DNA of 64,000 nt, from the NCBI GenBank assembly GCA_934526065.1, contig CAKSZX010000008.1:1-64000 (forward strand). The letters are read 5' to 3'. The notes beneath the pieces are model-generated. The model made no database searches and was not told the DNA's origin. It saw only the letters and a program-made list of their open reading frames with translations. Position numbers and translations under genes: made by a program. This DNA is from an uncultured Oscillospiraceae bacterium (GTDB lineage Bacteria > Bacillota > Clostridia > Oscillospirales > Ruminococcaceae). Positions 35,993-44,600 of the stretch are shown here, piece by piece (position 1 is the first letter of the stretch; each line of letters starts with the position of its first letter).

Positions 35993-36012
35993 AGAGAAAG
36001 GAGAAACTAATC

Positions 36013-36378
36013 ATGGTCAACTGTCATCTTGCCAAAACGGAAATGAAATTTGCCGAAATCATCTGGGATAACGAGCCTATCACCTCCGGGGAGCTTGTAA
36101 AAATTTGCAATGATCGCCTTAATTGGAAAAGCACCACGGTTTACACGGTACTTCGTCGCCTTTGTGACAAGGGGCTGTTCCGCAACGAAAAATCGGTGGT
36201 TACGTCTTTGGTAAGCAAAGAAGAATTTAATAGTCAAAGAAGTAAAAATTTTGTAGGGGAAATGTTCAACGGCTCTCTGCCGGCTTTTCTCACGGCTTTT
36301 ATCGGGGGCGAAAAATTGAGTGCCCAACAAGCGGAAGAAATTAAAAAGCTGATTGATTTATACAGCGAGGAAAAGTAA
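36013..36378 (+). CDS. blaI: BlaI/MecI-family transcriptional repressor
   Basis: A 121-aa winged-helix repressor. 'LAKTEMKFAEIIWDNEPITSGELV' and 'WKSTTVYTVLRRLCDKGLFRNEKSV' are the family's DNA-binding core, with the recognition helix at STTVYTVLRRL. The C-terminal part should dimerise and carry the cleavage region inactivated by the BlaR1 pathway. Two operators lie upstream. It is followed after one base by the M56 peptidase gene. No beta-lactamase or PBP2a gene is nearby, so the pair may sense cell-wall stress more generally. Confidence 0.92.
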   Translation: MVNCHLAKTEMKFAEIIWDNEPITSGELVKICNDRLNWKSTTVYTVLRRLCDKGLFRNEKSVVTSLVSKEEFNSQRSKNFVGEMFNGSLPAFLTAFIGGEKLSAQQAEEIKKLIDLYSEEK

Positions 36379-36379
36379 A

Positions 36380-37927
36380 ATGATGTTATTTATCTCAAAA
36401 ATATCCGATATTTTTATTTATGTTCTAAACACAAGTTTAAATGGGGTGTTGGCAATTTTCGCCGTTGTTATTCTCCGTGGATTGCTGTATAAAGCCCCAA
36501 GGTCGGTGCGCCCCGGTTTATGGATTATAGCGGCTCTGCGCCTTATTTTCCCTGCCACATTCGGCGTTTTTACCGCACTGCTCAATATTTCCTCGGCCTC
36601 CTACTTTATTGTGCCTGCCGGCGGTAATGATAATATCACAAGGCTCTTTCCGGTTGGTAGGGTTCAACTGCCGCTGTCGTCTGGCCTATCAGGGGCAGGT
36701 GCCAAGCTCTCCGTTTTAAACTGTGCCGCTGTAATTTGGCTTGTGGGTTTGTTGCTGTTTTTCGCATATGCCGCCTTAAAATATAAGGTTTTAAAAAGAA
36801 ATCTTAAAGAGGCTGTTCCCTACCCCTCCGAATATGAATTCACAAAGGGAATACCCGCATATACAAGCGATAATATTTCCTCCCCTTTTGTGGCGGGAAT
36901 TTTGAAGCCGATAATTTATCTGCCACGGAACATTCGGCGGGAAAACACGGAATATGTCCTTTGCCACGAGGCTATGCACATAAGGCGCAAGGACTATATT
37001 TTTAAATTTTTTTCCTTTTTAATCCTTGGTCGGCATTGGTTTAACCCTTTTGTTTGGATGGCTTTTTCCCTTTTCGGCTCGGATATAGAAATGGCATGTG
37101 ACGAAAAATCGGTTGCCTATTTAGGGGAAAATTCAAAGAAAAATTATTCACTTGCCCTGCTGTCCATGTCAGCCGAAAAAGGAACAATAGCTCGGCGGCC
37201 TCTTTACTTTGGAGAAGGCTCGGTAAAAGGCCGTGTAAAAAATGTTCTGGCGTGTAAAAAGGCAAAACCGGCAGTGTGGATTTTGGCCGGTTTGGCAGCT
37301 TTGTGCTTCGGCTTTTGGGTTTACACCCACCCGGTAAGCATTTTGAAGAATAAAAATGCAGATTATCAAGATGGTACTCTCATAGAATTTCCCGCATATC
37401 AAGACGGCAAAAACGATTACAACAGCCGAATTTACGATATAATGCCTTTTTCATTGGGTATTCCCCTGCCCCAAGGGCGGTATGTAAAAGAGCCGGAAGA
37501 AAAAACAGTCGGCGCTCCCTGGACGCCGGTTTTGATATACAACTCGGCAGGCGAGCAAATAGGCACAGTAGGCTACGGAATTTTTGAAGATGTGCCGGAG
37601 CTTAGCCAAGATGAAATTTACAAAGCCGCCTTTCGGGAGCTTAGATTAAGCAGTCAGGTTTTGTGGCTTCAAGACTACACCCCGGTACACACAGATGAAT
37701 TTTGTCAAACCGCCACAAGTAAAACCCTTGTAAGCGACGCATATATAAAACCGGACAGCTATCGGGGCAATACTCCACAGTCGGAATTTACCGAATACCC
37801 TACAGCTACCCTTTTTGACAGAAGTATGGGGGTTTGGGCGGTTGCGGTGTTTGCACCGGGCAGCATGGCAGATGGGGATCTATCCGCAGCGGCTCGGTCA
37901 ATGACAATCGTCTCCTCCCCAAAATAA
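36380..37927 (+). CDS. blaR1: BlaR1/MecR1-family M56 membrane metallopeptidase
   Basis: A 515-aa sensor protease. Hydrophobic helices at the N-terminus are followed by the M56 zinc domain with 'EYVLCHEAMHIRRKDY' (HExxH) and 'GSDIEMACDEKSVAYLG' (downstream Glu ligand). A last helix ('PAVWILAGLAALCFGFWVYTHP') leads to an extracytoplasmic domain of about 190 residues. That domain does not show the Ser-x-x-Lys/S-x-N/K-T-G motifs of the penicillin-sensing domain of true BlaR1, so the signal is probably not acylation by a beta-lactam. ATG at 36380 has GAGGAAAAG upstream. Confidence 0.85.
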   Translation: MMLFISKISDIFIYVLNTSLNGVLAIFAVVILRGLLYKAPRSVRPGLWIIAALRLIFPATFGVFTALLNISSASYFIVPAGGNDNITRLFPVGRVQLPLSSGLSGAGAKLSVLNCAAVIWLVGLLLFFAYAALKYKVLKRNLKEAVPYPSEYEFTKGIPAYTSDNISSPFVAGILKPIIYLPRNIRRENTEYVLCHEAMHIRRKDYIFKFFSFLILGRHWFNPFVWMAFSLFGSDIEMACDEKSVAYLGENSKKNYSLALLSMSAEKGTIARRPLYFGEGSVKGRVKNVLACKKAKPAVWILAGLAALCFGFWVYTHPVSILKNKNADYQDGTLIEFPAYQDGKNDYNSRIYDIMPFSLGIPLPQGRYVKEPEEKTVGAPWTPVLIYNSAGEQIGTVGYGIFEDVPELSQDEIYKAAFRELRLSSQVLWLQDYTPVHTDEFCQTATSKTLVSDAYIKPDSYRGNTPQSEFTEYPTATLFDRSMGVWAVAVFAPGSMADGDLSAAARSMTIVSSPK

Positions 37928-37989
37928 ACCGCTTTAAAAATTTTCCTCTTTGTGTTACTATAATAAAAAACGAATAAGAGGCAAAGTAT

Positions 37990-39288
37990 ATGAACCACAC
38001 CAATCAGCTTTTAAATTTTATAGAAAAATGCCCGTCACCCTATCACCGGGCAGAGACATTGTCACAAATTCTTGATGAAAACGGTTTTACAAGAATTTAC
38101 GAACAGGATAATCGGGTTCTAACCCCCGGCGGAAAGTACTATGTTTTAAGGAATTATTCTTCGGTTATAGCTTTTAAAATTCCGAAAGATGTAAAGGCCT
38201 TTAATATAATCGCCGCCCACCTGGACAGCCCCACATTTAAAATCAAGGAAAACCCCCAGCTTAAACAAGGCCCCTACATAAGCCTTAACACCGAGCGCTA
38301 CGGCGGTATGATTTACTCCACCTGGCTTGACAGACCCCTGTCTGTGGCAGGCAGAATTATGGTTAAAGAAGGAAACGGCGTAAAACAAAAACTTGTAAAC
38401 ATAGACCGTGATTTGCTTATAATTCCAAACCTTGCCATTCACATGGACAGAACAGCCAATGACGGCAAAAAGATGAATCCACAAACGGATCTTTTACCGC
38501 TGTATGCCTTGGAAAGTGAGAACGTTGATTTTTACAGCCAAATTGCCCGGGCGGCAGGGGTAGAAAAAGATGATATTTTAAGCGACGACCTGTTTTTATA
38601 TAACAGGCAGAAAGGAACTGTTTTAGGGGCAGACAGTGAATTTGTGGCAAGCCCTAAACTTGATGATTTACAGTGTGTTTTTGCCGCCTTACAGGGCTTC
38701 TTATCGGTAAAAGAGGAAAAGTCCGTCCCGGTTTTGGCAATATTCGACAACGAGGAAGTAGGCAGCGAGACTAAACAAGGGGCACGGAGTACTTTCCTTT
38801 CCGATGTGCTGTACCGCATAACAAAAAGCGTCGGCGGTGACAGAGATGATATGACAAGATTTTTGTCAAACAGCTTTATGATTTCCGCCGACAACGCCCA
38901 CGCCGTACACCCCAATAATATTTCGGTGGCAGACCCTACAAATCGACCGGCTATAAACGGCGGCATCGTCATAAAATATAACGCCAATCAGCGCTATACC
39001 ACCGACGGCGTTTCAGCCGCCCTGTTTAAAATGATTTTGGATAAAGCAGCCGTTAAATATCAAACATTCCACAACCGCAGCGATATTTTAGGCGGCGGCA
39101 CATTGGGCAATATCTCCAACACAAGGGTTGCCGTAAACACCGTTGACATAGGTCTGCCCCAGCTTGCAATGCACTCGGCATATGAAACCGCCGGCGTAAA
39201 AGATACCGAAGATTTTATTCTGGCAAGCAACAGATTTTACGAATGTGAAATAGAAAAACATGGCGACGGTATGTATATTATCAAATAA
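37990..39288 (+). CDS. M18-family aminopeptidase
   Basis: A 432-aa zinc aminopeptidase of the aspartyl aminopeptidase family (ApeB/DNPEP). The metal-site motifs are visible: 'IIAAHLDSPTFKIK' (His and Asp), 'FDNEEVGSETKQGARSTFL' (catalytic Glu pair), 'ISADNAHAVHPN' and the C-terminal 'MHSAYE' (last His ligand). Cytoplasmic, removing N-terminal acidic or neutral residues from peptides. It is a single gene followed by a strong terminator. Confidence 0.95.
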   Translation: MNHTNQLLNFIEKCPSPYHRAETLSQILDENGFTRIYEQDNRVLTPGGKYYVLRNYSSVIAFKIPKDVKAFNIIAAHLDSPTFKIKENPQLKQGPYISLNTERYGGMIYSTWLDRPLSVAGRIMVKEGNGVKQKLVNIDRDLLIIPNLAIHMDRTANDGKKMNPQTDLLPLYALESENVDFYSQIARAAGVEKDDILSDDLFLYNRQKGTVLGADSEFVASPKLDDLQCVFAALQGFLSVKEEKSVPVLAIFDNEEVGSETKQGARSTFLSDVLYRITKSVGGDRDDMTRFLSNSFMISADNAHAVHPNNISVADPTNRPAINGGIVIKYNANQRYTTDGVSAALFKMILDKAAVKYQTFHNRSDILGGGTLGNISNTRVAVNTVDIGLPQLAMHSAYETAGVKDTEDFILASNRFYECEIEKHGDGMYIIK

Positions 39289-39302
39289 AACCGACAAAAT
39301 AA

Positions 39303-39337
39303 ACGAAAAGACGAACCCCGAAAGGTTCGTCTTTTCG
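39303..39337 (+). terminator. Strong terminator of the M18 gene
   Basis: CGAAAAGACGAACC (39304-39317) pairs with GGTTCGTCTTTTCG (39324-39337), a 14-bp perfect stem. Confidence 0.85.
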
Positions 39338-39418
39338 CATTTATAATTAAAGGAGGATTTAAACGCAGATAAACTCTGCGCCAAAAAGAAAACACAATCT
39401 CTGATAACGATTACAAGT

Positions 39419-40213
39419 TTATGTGTTGTAATCATTTGCCAAGTTTGCCACATCTCCGAAAGAATATCCCTGTTCTTCCCATAAGGTAAGCTGTCTGTCT
39501 AAAATATCCGCATTTGTTTTTGAAACCGAATGTAAAAGAAAAACGGCGCCGGGGAATGTTCTCTCTTTAATTCTTGCAAAGGCGGTTTCCTCCGAGGGCT
39601 GTTTTGCCGGATCCCAGTCAACATAGGCAGATGACCAAAAAACGGTAGTATAACCTAAACTTTGTGCGGTTTTCAAATTTTCAAGGGAAAATTTACCTTC
39701 CGGAGGGCGGTAAAATTTAGGTATATCTTCGCCGGTAATTTTTTTGTAAGCCCGCCGGGTTAAATCAAGCTCTTTTTCAAAGTCATTCCGGCTCTTTTTC
39801 GACATATCCGGGTGATGATAACTGTGGTTGCCCACCTTTTGCCCATAGGCTAAAATCAGTTTAACAAGCTCCGGGTTTTCATCTATGTTCTGTCCCGTCA
39901 TAAAAAAGATAGCCGGCGCATTGTGTGCCTTTAAGGCCTGTAAAATTTTTTCGGTGTTGCCGTTTTCATAGCCGGAATCAAATGTCAAATAGATAATATT
40001 TTTTTCGGTATTGCCGTGATAATAAGCCCCTAACGGGTTAATTTTTTCGTCCTCTAAATTCGGCACCGGCATGGTTTGGGGCTTTTCAAAATACAGCCCC
40101 CATTCGTAGCTTTGTACAGGTACGGTTTTAAAAAAATTTATTATTAAAAGCATACCTGCGGCAGCGAATAAAAAAAATTTGCCGAATTTTTTATTGTTTA
40201 AAACTTTGTACAC
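39419..40213 (-). CDS. pdaA: Polysaccharide deacetylase, PdaA-like
   Basis: A 264-aa carbohydrate esterase family 4 protein. One N-terminal membrane helix precedes 'WGLYFEKPQTMPVPN', which resembles the PdaA start of the catalytic region. The NodB motifs are 'YLTFDSGYENGNTEKIL' (motif 1; the usual FDDG is FDSG, as in PdaA proteins), 'GNHSYHHPDMS' (motif 2, metal His pair), 'FYRPPEGKFS' (motif 3) and 'FWSSAYVDWDP' (motif 4). In Bacillus, PdaA removes acetyl groups from cortex muramic acid before lactam formation, which fits a spore-former. It appears to start with GTG at 40213. Confidence 0.88.
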   Translation of the reverse strand: MYKVLNNKKFGKFFLFAAAGMLLIINFFKTVPVQSYEWGLYFEKPQTMPVPNLEDEKINPLGAYYHGNTEKNIIYLTFDSGYENGNTEKILQALKAHNAPAIFFMTGQNIDENPELVKLILAYGQKVGNHSYHHPDMSKKSRNDFEKELDLTRRAYKKITGEDIPKFYRPPEGKFSLENLKTAQSLGYTTVFWSSAYVDWDPAKQPSEETAFARIKERTFPGAVFLLHSVSKTNADILDRQLTLWEEQGYSFGDVANLANDYNT

Positions 40214-41011
40214 TTTATCACCCGATAAAAATATATGTGCCTCAGCTGTCGTTTATTACCGGATTTAATATGGATTTTTAAATCATTGTTGAAAATTTCG
40301 ACAAAATGTTGAAACTTTTTCGGATTTTAAACATTACAAAATGTAAAATCACCTGTTTTCACCGAATTTTAACACAATATATAGTGAGCAAAATTATAAA
40401 AGGGCAAAGATAATCACAGCGGCGAAAAGTTGAAATGTTGAAAATAAATTGAGGCAAAATGGTAAAAAATGATATAAAAAGGTGTATAATATCTTATTTT
40501 TGCCAAATATTACCATAGCAAAATAAACGAAATTCCACAATATATTGTTATTAAATACTCGGTTTTCAACTAAATAATGAAATTTTCCACATTTGAACAT
40601 CGTATTGTTCCACATTTTCCACATTTTCAACTAAGTTTTCAACATTTTTCAACTTTCCAAGGTCAAAAATCGAATTTCTCGGTTAAAATGTTGAAAACTC
40701 TGTTGAATATGTTTAAAACTCAGGGAAAATACCATTTGTAATACCTAAAATTTATTTTTGACCTTTCATATTTTGTGTTGTGTCGAAATTTGCTTATTTT
40801 ACTTGATTTTCGGCTTTTGACAGTTTTCAACACTGTGTTGAAAACTTTGTCGAAAACTTTAATTTTCGTCATTTTTCTCTTTTTACGGCTTAATTTTAAA
40901 TTTTTAACTCCGAATTAAATGCACTTTTAAACCATTAAACCCTGAAATGTTGAAAATAAATCCCCTGTGTGAATTTAAAAAAAGGCAAAATAAAAAACCG
41001 CCTTAAAAGGC
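40214..41011. other. Gene-free cluster of DnaA-box-like 9-mers
   Basis: About 800 bases with no gene. Exact TTTTCAACA or its complement TGTTGAAAA occurs at 40287, 40436, 40636, 40689, 40824, 40836 and 40948. TTTTCCACA occurs at 40583 and 40615. TTTTCAACT occurs at 40563, 40624 and 40646. Close variants are TGTTGAAAC (40307) and TGTTGAATA (40701). The same words appear in the dnaA-dnaN gap. This looks like a DnaA-binding cluster, either a second origin module or a titration site; see findings. Confidence 0.6.
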
Positions 41012-41024
41012 GGTTTTGGAGCTT
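40998..41024 (-). terminator. Terminator of the tRNA-Thr remnant
   Basis: AAAACCGCCTT pairs with AAGGCGGTTTT; on the minus strand it is followed by a T run. It lies directly after the decayed tRNA 3' half, in the place where the intact tRNA-Thr also has its terminator. Confidence 0.7.
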
Positions 41025-41058
41025 GTGACGGGATTTTAACCTGCGACAAGCTCATTAC
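41012..41058 (-). pseudogene. tRNA-Thr 3'-half remnant (att-like direct repeat)
   Basis: The 47 bases at 41012-41058 repeat 45964-46010 with four differences: 24 identical bases, a CG to TT change inside the T-loop consensus, ten identical, CT to AA, then nine identical. In the complete gene this covers the 3' half, from the anticodon arm to the CCA end and slightly beyond. The remnant has lost the TTCGAA core of the T loop, so it should not make a tRNA. Orientation is the same as the intact gene, as expected for the displaced end of a tRNA used as an integration site. Confidence 0.8.
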
Positions 41059-41141
41059 ATTTTGATTTATATTATTCGATTGTGTTTCTAAATTTGCACA
41101 ACCCCACATAGGTTATCTGTTAATAACCGCTTTCTGTGTGT

Positions 41142-41301
41142 ATAAAACAAATATATGAATTTACACTATTCTCAAACCCAACCAGACAAATCAAGTGAAG
41201 TTAAGGAGTTTAAATACCTTATGAATTTACACTATTCTCAAACATATTGCCGGGTTAATTGTTCAGTTTAAATACCTTATGAATTTACACTATTCTCAAA
41301 C
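41142..41301 (-). CRISPR. Short type II CRISPR array, three repeats and two spacers
   Basis: Two perfect 36-base repeats lie at 41266-41301 and 41208-41243, and a degenerate terminal one at 41142-41177 keeps only its 24 leader-proximal bases. Read on the minus strand the repeat begins GTTTGAGAATAGTGTAAATT and ends GGTATTTAAAC, a typical type II form. Spacers are 41244-41265 (only 22 bases, next to the leader) and 41178-41207 (30 bases). Transcription runs with cas9, away from the chimeric ORF. I see no match to either spacer within this window. Confidence 0.95.
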
Positions 41302-41363
41302 CTCAAATAAACTGCACCACTATTATGTACAGGGTAATTCATAAGATATAGTATATTATATCT
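41302..41363 (-). promoter_or_regulatory. CRISPR leader with ATTTGAG anchor
   Basis: On the minus strand the sequence next to the first repeat ends in ATTTGAG, the leader-anchoring sequence that directs type II-A spacer integration. The leader also holds ATATCTTATGAATTAC (41349-41334), which can pair with GTAAATTCATAAGGTAT inside the first repeat. Confidence 0.8.
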
Positions 41364-41383
41364 CTAATTGTCACAGGTGTCAA
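41355..41383 (-). promoter_or_regulatory. CRISPR array promoter
   Basis: Perfect TTGACA (41383-41378), 17 bases, TATAAT (41360-41355) on the minus strand. The -35 box is inside the last codons of the chimeric ORF. Predicted transcription start is near 41348. Confidence 0.9.
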
Positions 41384-41588
41384 TTACACACAAATCATAA
41401 TCAATTATATGTATTTCATCAAAGCCGGAAATCTTTTCCGGCTTTGATGATGTAACAACCAAAACATTGATATGATAAAGCTTTAAAGTTTTATATATTT
41501 TTTCAATTTCGTCGTATCTTACCGTCATATACCCCATTGAGTAATCGAGTTTTGACGGTTTTGTTACCACAACTGTGGGCCGGCTCAT
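41364..41588 (-). CDS. Chimeric cas1'-'csn2 remnant
   Basis: A 74-aa frame between cas9 and the array, where cas1, cas2 and csn2 lie in type II-A loci. Residues 1-24 (MSRPTVVVTKPSKLD, then YSMGYMTVR) resemble the start of type II Cas1, which from memory runs M-S-W-R-T-V-V-V-T-K-x-x-K-L-D-x-x-M-G-x-x-V-V-R. Residues 25-74 (YDEIEKIYKTLKLYHINVLVV, then IHIIDYDLCVID) resemble the end of Csn2. The simplest history is one deletion from within codon 24 or so of cas1 to near the end of csn2, joined in frame near position 41516. GGAGAA directly after the cas9 stop gives a proper ribosome site, nine bases from the ATG. It cannot integrate spacers. Either half could be coincidental; a plain csn2 fragment is the alternative. 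Confidence 0.7.
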   Translation of the reverse strand: MSRPTVVVTKPSKLDYSMGYMTVRYDEIEKIYKTLKLYHINVLVVTSSKPEKISGFDEIHIIDYDLCVIDTCDN

Positions 41589-41601
41589 ATTTAATTTCTC
41601 C

Positions 41602-44600
41602 TTATTCCTTGCTTACAAGTTCAACTTCGGTTTCATAAAGTCCTGTAACAGATTGATTTATAAGTTTAATTGATTTAACATCTTTGATTTTAGAAATATT
41701 ATTGTTGAGTCTTATTGCTCCGTTTGATTTAATATCTATATTTTTAAGGTCGCCTTTTGATGCATTATTCTTTAGGATAATCAAAATATTCTTTATTGTT
41801 TTACACTGCTCAACAAGGTCTATTTTCTCAAACTTGCTTTTTGCTAAAACAAGTTTTTCAGCCAAATCAGAGAACATAACACCATAAATATTATTTGCCA
41901 TTTTTTCCAAAAGCAAATCATATAACTGACAATTCTGCTCTGAAGTTATTGAATCACTACATGATTGTAAATGCAAATCACCATCAGCACAGCGAATTAT
42001 ATTTCTAATATATCGTTCATTTTGATAGCCCAGTACTAACTGAACAGCCGGGCGATAAACTATTATGCTACCTCCGCTTCCTTTACCGCCAAGGTGGCAA
42101 CGCATATTGTCAAAAGAAATACATGATTGAACTTTAATTTTTTTAACCTTAATCACAGGGTCAATCAAATTATAATTTTCAATCAAATAATCCAAAGGGC
42201 TTTCTTCGTACTTATTTTTGTCATAAAGATTAACTGCAAATAATGACACAACACGATTATCTTTCTCGCCGTGTTCAACGCAAGAAAAATATGTTGCAGA
42301 AACTTTTGTTCTTCCGCCGTACTTTTCTTTGTTGCTTAAAAGATTGTTTAGTTGAACCTGTGCCTTTCCTTTTTTGGATATAGTTTGATCCCAAAATCCA
42401 CCTTTTTTCTCATAAGCATAACGAGTATAACGAATATTGTTTTTATTCATTGTTGCTATAACAGTATTTAAAGTTTCATTATTATCCGCTACCCATGCTC
42501 CGTCAATATTATGCTTTAGCATTGAAGTCAGATTAACGGTATATCCCTTATCGTTATTTTGCAAGTGTTTTATAAAATTAATCTTGTTATGTGTAAATTT
42601 AACATTATAAACATTGCCGACAACAATATTTAGATATGCATCCTTTGCATGATGAAAATCGTTAACTTCACGGCATTTGAGCATATCATATTCTTTACGA
42701 AAATCTGAAGTTAACTTCGCCTTGACATAAACTATTTCCGTGTCAGGATAAAGTTGTTTAAGGATAGTTGAAACTGCTTTTGTTGACTGGCGAGTTTCTA
42801 CAAGCTGGCGAGATACAAATTCTGAAAGTTCATCTTCGCTAAGTGGGTTATTTCTCACCAATCGCTCATATTTTTTCTTGTCAATAAGTTTCTTGTCAAG
42901 GAGCATCTTCCAAAACGGTGTCATTTTTTCTCTTACTTGACTTGAAATAGGATATTCATTATCCTTTTTGGAATTTGTTTTTTTCTTAACAAGAACTCTG
43001 TTATTTAAACTGTCATCCTTGATTTTTGATTGCGGATATATGTGGTCTATATCATAAAGATTTTTATTGAACAAGTCGTCTAATTTGATTTCTTCTCCGC
43101 TATACATACATTTGCCAAATTGAGTAAAATACAAATACAACTTGTCACTTCTCAAATCGTCATCGGTTGTATTATTAAGCAAATACTCATACAAATCAGA
43201 ATAATCTTTTTTGCAGAATTTATATAAATCCAAAAGAGCACTTCTTCTTGAAACCGTACGTTTCTTCTCCCCGGCACCTCTTGCCACCTCAACGAATATC
43301 TTTTTCGGAGGATGCTTCATTATTTTTTCAATTTCTTTGATTATTAAAATTGACTGATGAATAGGCCTTTTAACAAGAGGTGAAATATATAATCCATCAA
43401 TTATATCATTTAAGCTTTTATCAGCACCAAACGAATTCAGCTCATTTACTTTATCAATAAAAGACTTGTTGCCTTTATCGTCACAACAAAAATCATTACT
43501 GTAAAGCAATTGCATCAAATTGTTATTTGTTTGCCACATAGCTGTAATAATATTTACAACCTCGCCTGATTCTTTGCAAATTGCTTCAACTTCAGTCAAA
43601 AACTCTCTTGAAAGTCTGCTCCATCCGCTATATTTCAGTTTGGAAATTTTTTTAATTTCATCATCTGAAAGATAATCGCCTAATTCGTTTTTGAGTCTCT
43701 TCTTCAAGAGTTTTTTATCCTCTCCGAAAACAGTAATCGCATTGATAACGGATTCCTTTTGTTTATCGGTTAAATCATATTCAAGCAAATCTTTATACGA
43801 CTTTAATGATGATTTGAAATCATTGTCAATCCCGCTTATTTCATCAAACTCAATATTTCGAGATTTTAAATAATCACAAAGTTTTTTATTAGTGACTTTA
43901 TAATATTTTTTAAAAATATTATTATAAATATCCTGCTTTAACTGAACACTGATTTTTTCACCGTTAATTCGAAGATTATTCAGTTCATCAAGTACACAGA
44001 ATTTACTATATATTAACGAATGTTTAGGAACTACATCAAATTCAGGCAAATAAGAACACTTGCTTGTTAAATTTTTGATGAATTCTTCTGCAGATTTATC
44101 ATAGTCAACAACCTCTTCGATATTCCACGGATATATTTTTTCGTCACTTCTTACAAGCCAACTCTTTTTTGAATGAGTATTAAGCGGACCAATATAATAT
44201 GGAATACGATATTCAAACAATGCAATAAGTTTGTCGTAAACAGATTTTCCGGTGCTATCTTTTTCTTGCAAAAACGGCAAATATTCCTTTGCGTTATCAA
44301 GAATAGCTACAAGTTCCTTTTCATTAACCTGCATGGGGATAACACCATTATCCTTTGTAACCTGCTTTGGCATAAATGTCGAGTTTTCAATCTCATCAAA
44401 CATTTTAATGTACTGCTCGTCTTGGCAAGACTTTAAAACGTTCTTTAAGTATGCGCAAAACTCCTCTTGAGAACAGGTTGAAGTTAAAACACCTGTGCCT
44501 TTATTACTTTTTATATGCTTTGAATAGGCAACATAATTATTTACTTTTTCTATGCTTTTTTTAAATATTTCATTGTATTTTTCAGGTGCATATTTTATAA

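Noticed and set aside
39345..39365. AAAGGAGG ribosome site near 39350
   Set aside because: No start codon with a reasonable frame follows; probably chance.
40604..40623. parS-like TGTTCCACA at the 40-kb cluster
   Set aside because: Only one half of the palindrome is present; it is part of the TTTTCCACA series.
40394..40630. 78-codon minus-strand frame in the box cluster
   Set aside because: It only translates the repeated TTTTCAAC/TTTTCCAC words; no ribosome site.
41012..41058. A second functional tRNA gene
   Set aside because: Only the 3' half is present and the T-loop core is mutated; no acceptor 5' strand or D arm.
41333..41349. Extra CRISPR repeat in the leader
   Set aside because: It is a 16-base partial match in the opposite orientation; better explained as a leader segment that pairs with the first repeat.
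41364..41588. A cas2 gene or an anti-CRISPR protein at the 74-aa ORF
   Set aside because: Cas2 is longer and has a different start; the two halves fit Cas1 and Csn2 ends better, and an anti-CRISPR has no support.
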